A DNA stretch of 64,000 nt from positions 67,250,001-67,314,000 of the forward strand of contig NC_133163.1 of the NCBI RefSeq assembly GCF_040802235.1. The letters run 5' to 3'. This stretch comes from Manis javanica (lineage: Eukaryota > Chordata > Mammalia > Pholidota > Manidae). Made by a program: the position numbers and the translations under genes. Positions within the stretch are counted from its first letter, which is position 1. Every line of letters begins with the position of its first letter. Below the pieces are notes generated by a model. The model was not told where the DNA came from and did not search any database. It saw only the letters and a list, made by a program, of their open reading frames with translations. Shown here one piece after another: positions 54,301 through 60,965 of the stretch.

Positions 54301-54767
54301 AGATACACCTTTTAAAGTTTTTTAGTGTTAAACCAAAATAATTAGAAAGCATATCATGTAGACACCTGCTTTGAATGTTGTACCTTCAAATCTTCCTAGA
54401 ACCAGATAAATTAAGCTTTGAATGTATCACTTTAAGTAAATGAATATAAAAAGTACTTAAATACCATTAAAGAAAAGTTCAATGGAATACAATGCAAATC
54501 ATTTTTCCACTTTACTGCTTGCCACAAACTTCTCAACAGTTCATTTAATTATCTCATTTTTAGAATAGATTGTCATAAAAACAATAATTCTAATCAGATT
54601 TTACTCTAATTGAGAATGTTGGATACATGAGATGTGAAACTAACATTAACCTTAAGTATATGATACCTACCATCAGGGTCTGATATTATATCTAGAAGAG
54701 ATTTATCCAGAGTAGTTTTGCTCATTATTTTTTCTTCATATTCAAAATATACATCTAGTTTTCTTGC
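9366..54767 (-). CDS. SCFD1: SCFD1 (Sly1), C-terminal 228 residues in eleven exons, spliced
   Basis: SCFD1 is the Sec1/Munc18-family protein that binds syntaxin 5 and promotes SNARE assembly in ER-Golgi and intra-Golgi transport; it is cytosolic and peripheral to the membrane. The coding join on the minus strand is 54671-54767, 50057-50127, 47992-48071, 44725-44787, 39104-39179, 30642-30695, 27451-27503, 25464-25497, 24619-24684, 20400-20468 and 9366-9389 including the stop. That is 687 bases, or 228 codons plus TAA. Every junction is GT-AG and every phase matches. If the protein is 642 residues long, as I recall for human, this is about residues 415-642: the end of domain 3 and the second half of domain 2. 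I recognised the gene from [48 protein letters not shown] and [19 protein letters not shown]. No premature stop or frameshift occurs. The upstream exons lie beyond 64000. Confidence 0.95.
9745..10797 (+). mobile_element. old L1M-like fragment, part 1 (interrupted by the retrovirus)
   Basis: The text ('ctgaaggcaggaaagcaact', 'agctaacagctgtaggaggg', 'aaaacctggagtctttctga') matches the L1M 5' UTR type that I recall, here on the plus strand. It resumes after the retrovirus at 18183. The retroviral insertion is therefore younger than this L1. Ends are approximate. Confidence 0.5.
10798..10802 (+). repeat. left target-site duplication of the retrovirus
   Basis: ATGAG directly precedes the 5' LTR and is repeated at 18178-18182 directly after the 3' LTR. 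Confidence 0.9.
10803..11051 (+). repeat. 5' LTR
   Basis: It begins TGAAGGG and ends CTTTCA. It contains TATATAA at 10975-10981 and AATAAA at 10998-11003, and is identical to the 3' LTR except at four positions. A CCAAT box core lies near 10882. It is short for a gamma-like LTR. Confidence 0.95.
10975..11003 (+). promoter_or_regulatory. LTR TATA box and polyadenylation signal
   Basis: TATATAA (10975-10981) is followed only 16 bases later by AATAAA (10998-11003). With initiation about 25-30 bases after the TATA box, the AATAAA falls at or just before the cap site. The same pair is at 18101-18107 and 18124-18129 in the 3' LTR. Confidence 0.75.
11053..11070 (+). other. primer binding site, tRNA-Phe
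   Basis: TGGTGCCGAAACCCGGGA starts two bases after the LTR's terminal CA. It is complementary to the 3' end of mammalian tRNA-Phe(GAA), including the CCA tail. It would prime minus-strand DNA synthesis. Confidence 0.9.
11183..11188 (+). promoter_or_regulatory. retroviral splice donor
   Basis: AG|GTAAGT is a full consensus donor in the leader, downstream of the primer site and upstream of gag, where the env mRNA donor is expected. Confidence 0.65.
11198..11745 (+). repeat. nested tandem repeats in the retroviral leader
   Basis: A block of about 265 bp (from 11201) is repeated from 11466. Both contain 'gtgggccactcttccc' and the same CpG-rich text. Inside, a 62-bp unit beginning with 'cctcaggcc' or 'cctcaagcc' occurs at 11294, 11356, 11559, 11621 and 11683. 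The spacing within each array is exactly 62. Function is unknown; this is where retroviruses carry packaging and ribosome-entry structure. Confidence 0.85.
11744..12022 (+). other. open in-frame extension upstream of gag
   Basis: There are 93 codons, from an ATG at 11744 to the gag ATG, in the gag frame and without a stop. A leucine-rich hydrophobic run (about residues 8-17) lies near its N-terminus. The position resembles the glycosylated-Gag leader of murine gammaretroviruses, but the open frame may be chance in GC-rich DNA. Confidence 0.3.
12540..13015 (+). other. insert-like block within gag
   Basis: This block lies between the proline-rich region and capsid and has no gag homology that I recognise; it contains the tRNA-Lys-like segment. 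Similar short text flanks it (12458-12500 and 13023-13071: 'ctgagcc', 'ttcagtcccc', 'gtcccgagggcctcc'-like). This suggests insertion by duplication or recombination. Confidence 0.45.
12818..12890 (+). pseudogene. tRNA-Lys(CTT)-derived sequence inside gag
   Basis: GCCCTGC, then TAGCTCAG, an anticodon arm TGGGA-CTCTTAA-CCTCA with anticodon CTT at 12849-12851, and a B-box-like GAGTTCAAGCC follow tRNA-Lys(CTT) closely. Two D-loop bases are missing, and the T-arm and acceptor 3' half do not pair well, so it is not a functional tRNA. No poly-A tail or target duplication is obvious. It could be a tRNA copied during reverse transcription or a SINE head. Confidence 0.7.
14051..14053 (+). other. in-frame TGA at the gag-pro boundary
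   Basis: The nucleocapsid frame and the protease frame are the same, separated by this single TGA and followed by a G-rich stretch. This is the gammaretroviral arrangement in which protease-polymerase is made by stop-codon readthrough. Whether readthrough occurs here is unknown. Confidence 0.55.
14054..14450 (+). pseudogene. pro: retroviral protease, one internal stop
   Basis: The aspartic protease has an intact active-site LLDTGA (aspartate codon at 14150) and a C-terminal LLGRDIL motif around 14345-14365, both in the same frame. A TGA at 14177-14179, shortly after the active site, breaks it. The length and position right after gag fit the gammaretroviral family. Confidence 0.8.
14451..15940 (+). 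pseudogene. pol: retroviral reverse transcriptase and partial RNase H, truncated pol
   Basis: The pro frame stays open to TAG 14675-14677. The RT fingers motif LVQDLR then appears in the +1 frame, twice, because 153 bp are tandemly duplicated. The catalytic box at 15168-15179 reads YIDN instead of Y-x-D-D and is preceded by TAA. The thumb 'FLG' region lies near 15410-15470 and the connection/RNase H start near 15540-15830. The sequence then passes directly into env, so most of RNase H and all of integrase are missing. This pol cannot work. Confidence 0.8.
14663..14968 (+). repeat. 153-bp in-frame tandem duplication in RT
   Basis: The copies are 14663-14815 and 14816-14968, exactly 51 codons each, with 6 differences by eye. 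Both encode the LVQDLR region and stay in the same frame. Confidence 0.9.
15948..17559 (+). pseudogene. env: retroviral env (surface and transmembrane subunits), broken
   Basis: A possible start ATG is at 15948, but the signal-peptide-like hydrophobic run and the surface subunit are in the next frame, with a T-run slip between them. That frame is open from 15952 to TAG 16915-16917 (321 codons). The surface part has Asn-linked glycosylation motifs and a C-x-x-C (CFLC) at 16657-16668. The transmembrane part is in another frame: Lys-Arg near 17053-17058, a fusion-peptide-like stretch, TAG at 17148-17150, a [10 protein letters not shown]-type region at 17253, and C-x6-C-C near 17310-17335. TAG at 17458-17460 precedes the membrane anchor (about 17461-17530), and the frame ends at TAA 17557-17559. 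The basic cleavage motif lacks an upstream Arg. Confidence 0.85.
17560..17910 (+). other. region between env and polypurine tract
   Basis: This is about 350 bp of retroviral 3' noncoding sequence. An open frame from 17627 runs into the LTR; it has no recognisable domain and is probably chance. Confidence 0.5.
17911..17928 (+). other. polypurine tract
   Basis: AGAGGAGAAAGGGGGGAA abuts the TG of the 3' LTR and is all purine. It is the plus-strand DNA primer. Confidence 0.9.
17929..18177 (+). repeat. 3' LTR
   Basis: This is 249 bp. It differs from the 5' LTR by four substitutions: one in 'cca(c/a)', two in the text after AATAAA, and one in 'ccgg(t/a)gaatt'. TATATAA is at 18101-18107 and AATAAA at 18124-18129. 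Confidence 0.95.
18178..18182 (+). repeat. right target-site duplication of the retrovirus
   Basis: ATGAG is identical to 10798-10802. Confidence 0.9.
18183..19650 (+). mobile_element. old L1M-like fragment, part 2
   Basis: This continues the interrupted L1: 'aacatctttaaagtgttgaa', 'gaattctatattcagcaaaa', 'gtaattacattaaatggtaa' and 'tatattaatatcaaagtaaa' follow L1M/HAL1-type sequence on the plus strand. It is heavily decayed, and the right edge is uncertain. Confidence 0.55.
19651..20399. other. SCFD1 intron sequence, nothing recognised
   Basis: This is AT-rich intron with no further exon or clear repeat. Confidence 0.45.
20400..20468 (-). CDS. SCFD1: SCFD1 exon, 23 codons ([15 protein letters not shown]...)
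   Basis: The acceptor is 'tttttacag' and the donor 'gtaaattg'. The exon is 69 bp, phase 0 at both ends, and encodes the strand-helix near the C-terminus containing [19 protein letters not shown]. Confidence 0.95.
20469..21221. other. SCFD1 intron sequence
   Basis: There is no gene. A short tandem of three 10-11 bp units around 'tgtaggatct' lies at 20761-20793. Confidence 0.45.
21222..21488 (-). mobile_element. short L1 3' UTR copy
   Basis: Poly-T at 21222-21230 begins a minus-strand L1 tail carrying 'cagtcactgtccatcagcat' and the same downstream 3' UTR text as the copy at 1677. It is extremely 5'-truncated and contains no ORF2. It is in the sense orientation relative to SCFD1. Confidence 0.8.
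21545..22040 (-). mobile_element. solo ERV LTR, same family as 23449-24074
   Basis: Read on the minus strand it has TATAAAAGACCC, 'tgcacctggt', 'tgcagcctgatttt', 'ctgggaacac' and 'ctctatctttatta' in the same order as the plus-strand LTR at 23449. It lacks the 93-bp insert of that copy. The poly-A signal is degraded. The boundaries are estimated from the paralogue. Confidence 0.6.
22041..23448. other. SCFD1 intron sequence, nothing recognised
   Basis: I see no exon, RNA or named repeat. Confidence 0.4.
23449..24074 (+). mobile_element. solo ERV LTR with a 93-bp insert
   Basis: TG at 23449 and CA at 24073-24074 bound 626 bp with TATAAAA at 23851-23857 and AATAAA at 24043-24048. The flanks AATGC (23444-23448) and ATTGC (24075-24079) are a near-match target duplication. 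Alignment by eye to 21545-22040 shows that 23716-23808 is extra sequence. Confidence 0.6.
23716..23808 (+). repeat. 93-bp direct duplication, copy inside the LTR
   Basis: It is identical over 93 bases to 24385-24477 by eye. It is absent from the related LTR at 21545-22040, so this is probably the new copy. Confidence 0.85.
24385..24477 (+). repeat. 93-bp direct duplication, probable source copy
   Basis: It is identical to 23716-23808 and lies 142 bp from the next SCFD1 exon on the low-coordinate side, in unique-looking intron. Confidence 0.85.
24619..24684 (-). CDS. SCFD1: SCFD1 exon, 22 codons ([17 protein letters not shown]...)
   Basis: The acceptor is 'tttttag' and the donor 'gtacat', a weaker donor than the others. 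The exon is 66 bp, phase 0. It encodes the conserved [13 protein letters not shown] strand-loop typical of Sec1/Munc18 C-termini. Confidence 0.95.
25464..25497 (-). CDS. SCFD1: SCFD1 34-bp exon ([11 protein letters not shown])
   Basis: A very short exon with a T-rich acceptor ending 'gttacag' and the strong donor 'gtaagttt'. One base completes a serine codon from the previous exon, followed by eleven whole codons. Confidence 0.93.
25498..27450. other. SCFD1 intron
   Basis: There is no gene. Two tandem copies of a 28-bp unit containing 'tttcatttggtccaatac' lie at 27059-27086 and 27090-27117. Confidence 0.5.
27451..27503 (-). CDS. SCFD1: SCFD1 exon ([17 protein letters not shown])
   Basis: The acceptor is 'aaatag' and the donor 'gtaagc'. 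The exon has 53 coding bases, 17 codons plus two bases of a serine codon finished in the 34-bp exon. Confidence 0.95.
27625..27870 (+). repeat. MIR SINE
   Basis: Nearly full MIR order on the plus strand: 'ccaggcacttgctatgt', 'ttatccctatttttcagatg', 'gaggttatagaact', 'ggatttgaacccaggt', 'caccatgctatactgcttct'. Confidence 0.8.
27871..29205. other. SCFD1 intron
   Basis: There is no recognised gene. The segment 28280-28560 is richer in GC than its surroundings and has an open frame of 110 codons without a known domain. Confidence 0.4.
29206..29400 (-). repeat. MIR SINE
   Basis: 'ctctaccatttattaactga', 'gtgcccttgggtgattgaac', 'tttccttatctataaaatg' and the tail follow the reverse complement of MIR. 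Confidence 0.7.
29401..30641. other. SCFD1 intron, nothing recognised
   Basis: AT-rich intron without supported features. Confidence 0.4.
30642..30695 (-). CDS. SCFD1: SCFD1 exon, 18 codons ([18 protein letters not shown])
   Basis: The acceptor is 'ttccacag' and the donor 'gtgagtga'. The exon is 54 bp, phase 0 at both ends. Confidence 0.95.
30696..33420. other. SCFD1 intron, nothing recognised
   Basis: This is about 2.7 kb of AT-rich sequence. Open frames are short and overlap; none has splice or domain support. Confidence 0.45.
33467..33709 (+). other. unrecognised open frame, possible retrocopy fragment or orphan exon
   Basis: The frame has 80 codons ending in TAA, and its base composition looks more coding-like than the surrounding intron. 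The product is helix-forming (segments such as [17 protein letters not shown] and [13 protein letters not shown]) and ends [12 protein letters not shown] pyrimidine-rich tract ending in CAG lies at 33456-33472, so translation might start inside an exon rather than at the ATG 33467. I do not recognise the parent gene. No poly-A tail or flanking duplication is evident. It is antisense to SCFD1. Confidence 0.35.
33710..34499. other. SCFD1 intron, possible MIR remnant
   Basis: 'cttcttacagatgaagaaat' near 33808 resembles a plus-strand MIR core. Otherwise nothing is supported. Confidence 0.3.
34500..36940 (+). mobile_element. 5'-truncated L1: ORF2 from reverse transcriptase to 3' UTR
   Basis: The copy starts inside the ORF2 reverse-transcriptase region ('aacatcatccaccacatcaa') and runs through the C-terminal region to the 3' UTR ('agcatcttactatgctgatg') and an A-rich end near 36905-36950. 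The frame is broken several times (for example stops at about 34671 and 34868, and frame changes near 35180 and 35680), so no protein is made. The open frames in 34440-36581 are pieces of one ORF2. The reverse transcriptase part lacks its start. It is antisense to SCFD1. Confidence 0.9.
36951..39103. other. SCFD1 intron
   Basis: There is no gene. A MIR3-like fragment may lie at 37940-38060 ('actttatgcaaagtgctatg', 'ccttgccctcaaggaactta'). Confidence 0.4.
39104..39179 (-). CDS. SCFD1: SCFD1 exon ([19 protein letters not shown]...)
   Basis: The acceptor is 'cccttag' and the donor 'gtaagtag'. The exon is 76 bp: one base completes a glycine codon, then 25 codons ending LVLKQQ. Confidence 0.95.
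39180..39468. other. SCFD1 intron
   Basis: Nothing recognised. Confidence 0.4.
39469..43334 (+). mobile_element. Tigger1 (pogo-like) DNA transposon, interrupted
   Basis: The terminal inverted repeats are CAGGCATACCTCATTTTAT at 39469 and the matching 'caagtatgtctg' ending at 43334. The left part is 39469-39862 and the right part from about 41307. The transposase-homologous region (about 41370-43140, with the segments 'cctctaagtgtccaaattca' and 'atgccatctaggactctcat') carries many stops and frameshifts. The long minus-strand frame at 42235-42609 is a shadow of it. Confidence 0.85.
39863..41306 (+). mobile_element. L1 5' fragment inserted in Tigger1
   Basis: The insert begins 'gaggcagatccaagacagca' and contains a GC-rich L1 5' UTR, then the N-terminal part of ORF1 with its coiled coil (frame giving [19 protein letters not shown] around 41155-41215). 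It then stops at an A8 run (41298-41305). There is no ORF2 or 3' UTR. Similar text ('actccctgagacaca', 'tgaaatta') flanks it on both sides. Confidence 0.7.
43335..44724. other. SCFD1 intron, nothing recognised
   Basis: No exon or clear repeat is visible. The segment 43960-44220 is somewhat GC-richer and may be an old LTR, but I cannot support that. Confidence 0.35.
44725..44787 (-). CDS. SCFD1: SCFD1 exon ([21 protein letters not shown])
   Basis: The acceptor is 'tttcatag' and the donor 'gtaaatat'. The exon is 63 bp, completing a lysine codon at its start and leaving GG for the next exon. Confidence 0.95.
44788..46880. other. SCFD1 intron
   Basis: There is no gene. A (TA)n microsatellite lies at 46151-46173. 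L2-like text is possible at 45180-45300. Confidence 0.4.
46881..47165 (+). repeat. L2 LINE 3' end
   Basis: 'tgtaaattccatgagagtag', 'gttcactgttgtatttccaa' and 'aggaaatatttattgaacca' follow the conserved L2 3' tail. Confidence 0.65.
47221..47510 (-). pseudogene. duplicated partial SCFD1 exon with its acceptor
   Basis: This 290-bp segment repeats 48035-48323 with two substitutions and one extra A. It includes the splice acceptor and the first part of the [10 protein letters not shown] exon, but the exon copy is cut at 47221 and has no donor. The extra A shifts its frame. It lies in the intron just downstream of the real exon in gene order. Confidence 0.9.
47511..47991. other. SCFD1 intron
   Basis: Unassigned AT-rich sequence between the duplicated segment and the true exon. 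Confidence 0.4.
47992..48071 (-). CDS. SCFD1: SCFD1 exon ([19 protein letters not shown]...)
   Basis: The acceptor is 'cttatttcag' and the donor 'gtaagttt'. The exon is 80 bp: 26 codons plus AA of a lysine codon. Its first 37 bases and the upstream intron are duplicated at 47221-47510. Confidence 0.95.
48072..50056. other. SCFD1 intron, nothing further recognised
   Basis: The first 250 bp belong to the duplicated segment. The remainder is AT-rich without supported features. Confidence 0.45.
50057..50127 (-). CDS. SCFD1: SCFD1 exon ([19 protein letters not shown]...)
   Basis: The acceptor is 'ctatgtag' and the donor 'gtatgtcc'. The exon is 71 bp: two bases complete an alanine codon, then 23 codons ending QAPSE. 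Confidence 0.95.
50128..51240. other. SCFD1 intron, nothing recognised
   Basis: AT-rich; a short (TA)n lies near 50648-50660. Confidence 0.4.
51241..53320. mobile_element. probable decayed L1 sequence
   Basis: The GC-richer block 51280-51960, followed by 'tcctcatgattagattcaaa', 'tctccattgtaaagttgatt' and 'aattagtaagtattttatag', resembles ancient L1M noncoding sequence that I recall. Orientation and subfamily are unresolved. Open frames here (51284-51541, 51712-51954) show no known domain. A (TA)n lies near 53147-53170. Confidence 0.35.
53321..54670. other. SCFD1 intron, possible L2 remnant
   Basis: The C/T-rich stretch 53385-53630 is L2-like but weak. The rest is AT-rich with nothing supported. 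Confidence 0.35.
54671..54767 (-). CDS. SCFD1: SCFD1 exon ([19 protein letters not shown]...), 5'-most in window
   Basis: The acceptor is 'gaaacag' and the donor 'gtaggtat'. The exon is 97 bp: 32 codons ending IISDPD plus one base. The preceding exon is not found in 54768-64000, so the intron upstream exceeds 9.2 kb. Confidence 0.95.
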
Positions 54768-56459
54768 CTGTTTCAAGATAAATATTAAATTAGAATACAT
54801 CAAGTAATTAAAACATACTAAGGGCTTCTCTGCTTACAAGTTTCTATTTTCTATAATCAGTTTTAAAAACAAATGTTCATTTCCTAATACAACTTATTTT
54901 TAAGTTCTTTTGATCATATACTTAATGTAAAAAAAATTTTACATTTGACTTAAAAATTTATATATATATATATAAGCAAAGATAAAAATCAAATAAATTA
55001 TTATTATATTAATTAGTAGCTAACATAAAAATCATATTGTATTCCATGCAAATTAATGTTAGCTGGTCATGTTTACTTTTTTAATGTGCAAATCCACGTA
55101 TTTTCACCTTTACTGGAAAGTTAGCCTCTACGTTATTTTCAATGGTTCTTAAATAAAACTTTTTCTTCACTAATTTTCCAATTTGATACTTTTAAGTTTT
55201 AGATAATGGAAAAGTAAACAAACTAAGCTTTCCTGTATGACACCTTTTGTAATTTAAAATTTGTTAATATTATCCAAATGAAATTAACATGTTAGAATCC
55301 TCCAAGGTAAAACCTGTCATTATCAGGTACCTGAAGAGAGAAAAGAACATGCTTTTGACTGAAAATATTAGCAATCTAAGTGGGGATAAAAACCATTCAT
55401 GAAATAAATTAGAATAGAGGTGCTAACAAAGCACCAAAATATATAGAACATAAATAAAGCTAAGATGGTAGAATAAAACAGTTAACCAACTGTGGAAGAG
55501 GCAGTGATGAATCTTGAGTTGAGGTTTGAAAGTGATTTGGGGACATGGATAGAGTTCACTCCAATTAAAGGGATCATAATACCAAGGCAAAATCAGAGTG
55601 GAGAAATCTGAATGGCAAACTAAGGAGTGATTGCATATATGAGGCAACAGGAAATCAGAGTCCCTCATCCCACCAGGCCCCTGCAGTGGCATCCAAGGCC
55701 AGGTCTAAAAAGATGAAATATTTAGCTTAAAAATTAAGTCCACATAAAAAGGTATACACTGAGACCTGTTCTCACCCCTGTCCTCTCCCACCTACTAAAG
55801 ATACGTACTTTAGGGTTTCTATCCTAATACCCCTCTGCTTTCTGACACAAAAGGTAATATACTATACTTCTGATTCAACAATATATTCTATATCAGTACA
55901 TGGACAATTTCCTTACCAGTGAGCTCTTGATATAATAAGTACAAGAATTTTCTTTGTAAACTCCTTGGCCCTTCCTATTCTTCAGACTCCCTGATCCAGG
56001 AACTGTTCAGCTACAGTATAAAGCTACTCGGAATACCAAAACAGGTAAGAGGTGAAGTCCCAGGAATGGAAAAATGTAACATTAAAAATGGCCAAAGAAA
56101 CAGAAAAGAGCCTAGGAAAGATAACACTGTAGTGGCGGTGAGAATAGAAAGGAAGAGACAGATGCTAATTACTAACACTAGACTGGACATGGGAAGCGAA
56201 ATAGTGAAAAAGTCAAAGATAACTCCTGGGGAACTAGAATAGAGGGGGAAGGGGATAAAATAAGGTATTAAGCAGATTTTCAGGCCTCACAATCTCTTCC
56301 AGCCAAACCTTTCTGTTTCACTACTATTTGTGGCGTTCAGTTTTCTCTAGTCACATTAAATAATTCACTGACTTTTCATTAAACACTGTACATGCTTTTA
56401 ATCTTCTAGGCTTACACTCTGGTTGTTCTCTTAGCTTTTTAAGAATATATTCCTCCTCT
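54768..56459. other. SCFD1 intron, nothing recognised
   Basis: AT-rich, with (TA)n at about 54959-54975. No exon was found. Confidence 0.45.
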
Positions 56460-56790
56460 ATCACCTGCCCAGTGAACTCTCCTCATTCTTCCAGGACCAG
56501 CTTCCTTGCAGCTCCTTCTTCAGTTTCTGTTCTTTCCCCTTCTTGCTCCTCCCAAGTCTCCTTGGCTGGAAGAATTTATTACTTCCTTAAACATGTACCA
56601 ACAGCACTTTACATCCCTCTCCATAACAACAATGATCACACTCTATTACCCTCGTTTGTTTACAAGCCACACTTCTAAAACACTGAACTCCCCAAAGTGT
56701 ATCTAATTCATCAGTTAACCCTATAAGTCTAACATAGCACTTGGCTCCTAACGAGTACTTGACAAAATATTTGTTGAATTTCTAAGCTAA
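56460..56790 (+). repeat. L2 LINE 3' end
   Basis: The text ends 'catagcacttggctcctaac', 'gagtacttgac', 'aaaatatttgttgaatttct', the L2 tail signature, preceded by C/T-rich L2-like sequence. Confidence 0.6.
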
Positions 56791-57325
56791 GAGCAGGACA
56801 TAGTTCTATCAATTAGTCATCTTTAAAAGTCACGAAAATACATGAATGAACTTCTAGAAGTGAAAAAATGTAAAGAATCAAGTATTTCATGATATAATAT
56901 ATAAAACTAAGTATGCTAAATGCCATAATGGAATCTATTGTCTGTATCCACAAGCAAAGCTGTGATTTCTGTAGCTACAGATGATAGGTTTGTTTTGTTC
57001 ATCTTGATATATTTATTAACTTACCCAAACTTTTACTTCTAATAAGCAATGGCAATACAATCCAAGAGCAAGTTAGCTTGATTGCTAATGGGTAGGGAGT
57101 TTCTTCTGGAGATGATGAAATGTTCCAAAATTATATTGAGGTTGTGGTTGCATAACTCTGTGAATGCACTAAATATCATTGATTTGTACACTTTAAATAG
57201 GTGAATTGTATGATATTTGAATTATAACTCAATAAAGCAGTTAAACAAAAGTAAACTAGTAGTTCAAAATACGGATTGGGAAGGAATCCCATGAAGGAGT
57301 GAAGGAGAAACTTTCTAACCTGCAT
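56791..57325. other. SCFD1 intron
   Basis: Unassigned. 'gtgaattgtatgatatttga' near 57201 resembles a common L1 3' tail, unsupported. Confidence 0.3.
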
Positions 57326-57690
57326 AACAGAACTAATATTTGTTCAGCATCTATTCTGTACAAGGCACTTTAGTTACAGCTATGGTTTTCAAATGTTTTT
57401 AAACAAAGATTCTCAGGACTCTTTTTCAAACCAAATCTTCTGCAGAACCCTAAACATGAAATAGATACAAGTGACCCATTAAATGTCTCTATAGGGTACC
57501 AGAGAACAGTGTTTAAAAACTTGAATTATCTCATTTAATTCTCCAAATAACACTATGAGCCGGGTTATTAGTCCCATTTTAAAGATGAAGAAACAGACAC
57601 ACAGAAACATATATTTATTCAAGGTTACCAGAGTAGAAGTAGTAGAGAGCTGATACTCAAATCCAGGTCAGACTCCAACGTACACCACAG
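57326..57690 (+). repeat. MIR SINE, split by extra sequence
   Basis: 'tgttcagcatctattctgta', 'tctcatttaattctccaaat', 'cccattttaaagatgaagaa' and 'aaatccaggtcagactcc' follow MIR order, with about 120 bp of unrelated sequence in the middle. Confidence 0.65.
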
Positions 57691-59479
57691 ATAAAAAGTA
57701 GGGAAAATTATATTTTCCTGAAGTACAATTTATTGCTTCCTTTGTATGTGCTTTACGAAAGAAAGTATATTTGTCAATTAGTACATATGTGTTTTCTTTG
57801 GTAATACACATAATTTATGTATATGTGGCAAAAGGTTATTTCAGCCATTATATATATAGATTATATAATTAATATATATCTACACATTAGATATATTATC
57901 TGTATATATAATATCTATAGGTCCTTTCCCAATTTCTTGGAAAAAGGGTGAATACTAAGAGAAACACTTCTATAATCCCAAAGATTGAGAATTATACAGT
58001 ACGAGTTCAAAGGAAAATACAATTCAGATAACAAGAGTTACATGGAAAACAGACAAATTAAAAATATAAAACAAAATAACAAGGTCAGGATAAATAGATT
58101 TTTTTGGTAGCTTCAATAAATATCAAGTATAAATGATTAAGAAGGGACTATAACACAAAACCAAAGAACTACGCATGGAATACAAATATATCTAGCAAAT
58201 ATAAACTAAGAGCCATGAATTTCTCAAAAATCCCTTTAGAATACCTTCTAAGGGAGGAATCTGATTTTTAGAAAAATTCTAGTGCTTGTACTCCTAATTT
58301 CAGAGTTAGCAATGGACAACTGAACTGATGTTTTTCACTTTTCAGTACACTGCCTCAACATTTATATCAAATTAACAAAATACACACACACAGACGCTTT
58401 TGGTGAAGTCTACTGGGATTGAAAAGAACAAAAGAGGGAATTAAAAAAAATTAGCTTCTCCTGTCTCTCACAGTAATGGAAAATTCTTGAGTCATCAGGG
58501 ATATACAAGTAGCACATGTACTACATGTGTTTTACACCTTTTAAAATTCAATTACCTAGGAACATTAGTCAGATGACCCAGAAGGACATGAAATGAATTC
58601 TCTTTTCTTTCCTACAATTGCAGGGGATTTTCCCTTGTCTTTTCAGGTCTTTCATTCCAGCTACTGATACCACCCTTCATATGGGAAGCCCTTTTCACTG
58701 CTAGCTACAATTTCCATTTCTCACCTCAGTCTATGACTGGCTGATGACAAAGTCTACAGTGGTATTTCTTGGCTTTCCCTCTTTTCCAAGCCCCAATTCC
58801 ATCCCCTAGCACTTAGTCAGTAGGGAAAATAAAGGCAAGCAAGGATTAGAGAGTTATACTTATGCCTTTTACTATTAAGAATCCCAGTACTCCACTCACA
58901 TATTTTACAGGAGAAAGAGTGGATGGTAAAACCTTCTTTGTTGCAATACATCGGAAATATTCCACATCAAGTGTTAAATAAGAGTTTGTAGGACAGGGAC
59001 CTATCTATCGCATAGTATCTAAAGGAAAGTACATCCTAAGCTAAAATGAACTTAGAGCTACACTTTTAGGATATAATGTACACCTAAGTTGAAGATCATT
59101 TATACCCTAGTCTTCTTCCTTCTTTCTTCTTTACATGTTTAGCTCCCATCATTTTTCAGGGCTGTATTTGGATATTCCATCATCCAAGTGGGTAATATTT
59201 GTATGCTGTATTATAATAATCTGTGGTCTGTTTATGTCATTAGAGTATAAACTCCTTGTAATTACATGGTCATTACTGAATGGCTTGTGTACTGCAAGAT
59301 GGCTGGAATTCTCTAAAACTCAGTGCTTTTTATAAATATGACAAAATAGCACATTAATATATTTCCAGTTATTTAGGTGTGTATTTCATACTGGTGGGTT
59401 TGAATGGGTTTTGCCACCATGAAAAATTATGTTTGCACAAAAATCACATAATTCATGAAATTATGTTTGAAGGTGCTAC
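57691..59479. other. SCFD1 intron, nothing recognised
   Basis: No supported gene or repeat beyond an AT-rich tract at 57845-57910. Confidence 0.4.
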
Positions 59480-60965
59480 AGACAAATATATCAGTGGAAT
59501 AGAAAAGAGTGCAGAAATAGACCCACACAAATAAAGTCAACTGATCTTTGACAGACAAGCAAAGTCAACTGAATGGAGAAAGGATAGTCTTTTCAACAAA
59601 TGGTGCTAAAACAACTGACACTTACATGCAAAAAAATGAATCTAGACACAGACCCTAAACCTTTCATGAAAATTAAGTAAAAATAAATCATGACCTAAAT
59701 GTGTAATTTAAAACTATGAAACTCCTAGAGGATAAAATAGGAGAAGATTTACATGTCATTGGGCATTAGTGATGGCTTTTTACATAAAATGCCAAAGGCA
59801 CAACCCATGAAAGAAATAATCAATTAGCTGGACTTAATTAAAATTAAAAGCTTTTGTTCTGTGAAAGATATTGTCAAGAGAATGGGAAGACAAGCCACAG
59901 ACTGGGAGAAAATACGTGCAAAAGACAAATCCATTATAGGACTTTTTTTCTGAAAAAGACAAAGAACTCTTAAAACTCAATAATAAGGAAACAAAACGAT
60001 TCAATTAACAAATAGGCCAAAGACCAGAACAAACAACTCACCAAAATACGGATGGCAATAAGCATATGAAAAGACATTTCACATTGTATGTCATTGGGGA
60101 ATTGCAAATAAAAAATGAGATACACTCCTATTACAACACTAAATGCTGGTGAGAATGTGGAGAAACAGGAATTCTCATTCATTGCTGGTGGGAATGCAAA
60201 ATGATACACTCTGGAAAACAGTTTGGCAGTTGGCAGTTTGTGACAAATTCAAATATATTTTTACCATATGATACAGAAATCACTCTCCTAAGTATTTACC
60301 CAGTTATTGAAAACTTGTATCTACCCAAAAACCTCCACATGGATGTTTACAGCACCTTTATTCGTAACTGCCAAGGTTGGAAGCAACCAAGATATCCCTC
60401 AATAGTTCAATGGATGTGTAACTGTGGTACATCCAGATGATGGAGTAATAGTCAGCAATAAGGAGAAAAAACTATTAAGCCATGAAAAGACATGGAGAGA
60501 CCTTAAATACTTATTACTATGTGAAAGAAGCCAATCTGAAAAGACGACATAGTATGATTCCAACTACATGACATTCTAGAAAAGACACCACTATGGATAC
60601 AGCAACAAGATCAGTGGTTATCTGGATTCAGGGGAAGAGAGATAAAGATGAATGGGTGAAGCCCAGGTGATTGTTAGGGCAGTGACACTACTCTGTATGA
60701 TACAAGTCACTGCATACTTGTCAAAACCCTCAGGAAGTACAAGAAGTGAACTGTAATGAAAACATGGACTATAGTTAAGTGATAATGTATTAAGACTGAC
60801 TTACCAATCGTAACAAATGTACCCACACTAATGCAAGATGCTAGTACTAGGGGAAACTGGGGGTGGGTGGTAAGGAGGTATATGGGAAATTCTCTGTACT
60901 TTCCACTCATTTTCCTGTAAAGGTAAAACTCAAAAATAAATAAATAAATAAATAAATAAAGTCTA
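59480..60965 (+). mobile_element. older L1 3' portion
   Basis: ORF2 C-terminal region on the plus strand ('tcaacaaatggtgctaaaac', 'attgctggtgggaatgcaaa', 'tggaagcaaccaagatatcc'), then a 3' UTR ending in an (AAAT)n run at about 60936-60959. Many stops; diverged. Antisense to SCFD1. Confidence 0.8.
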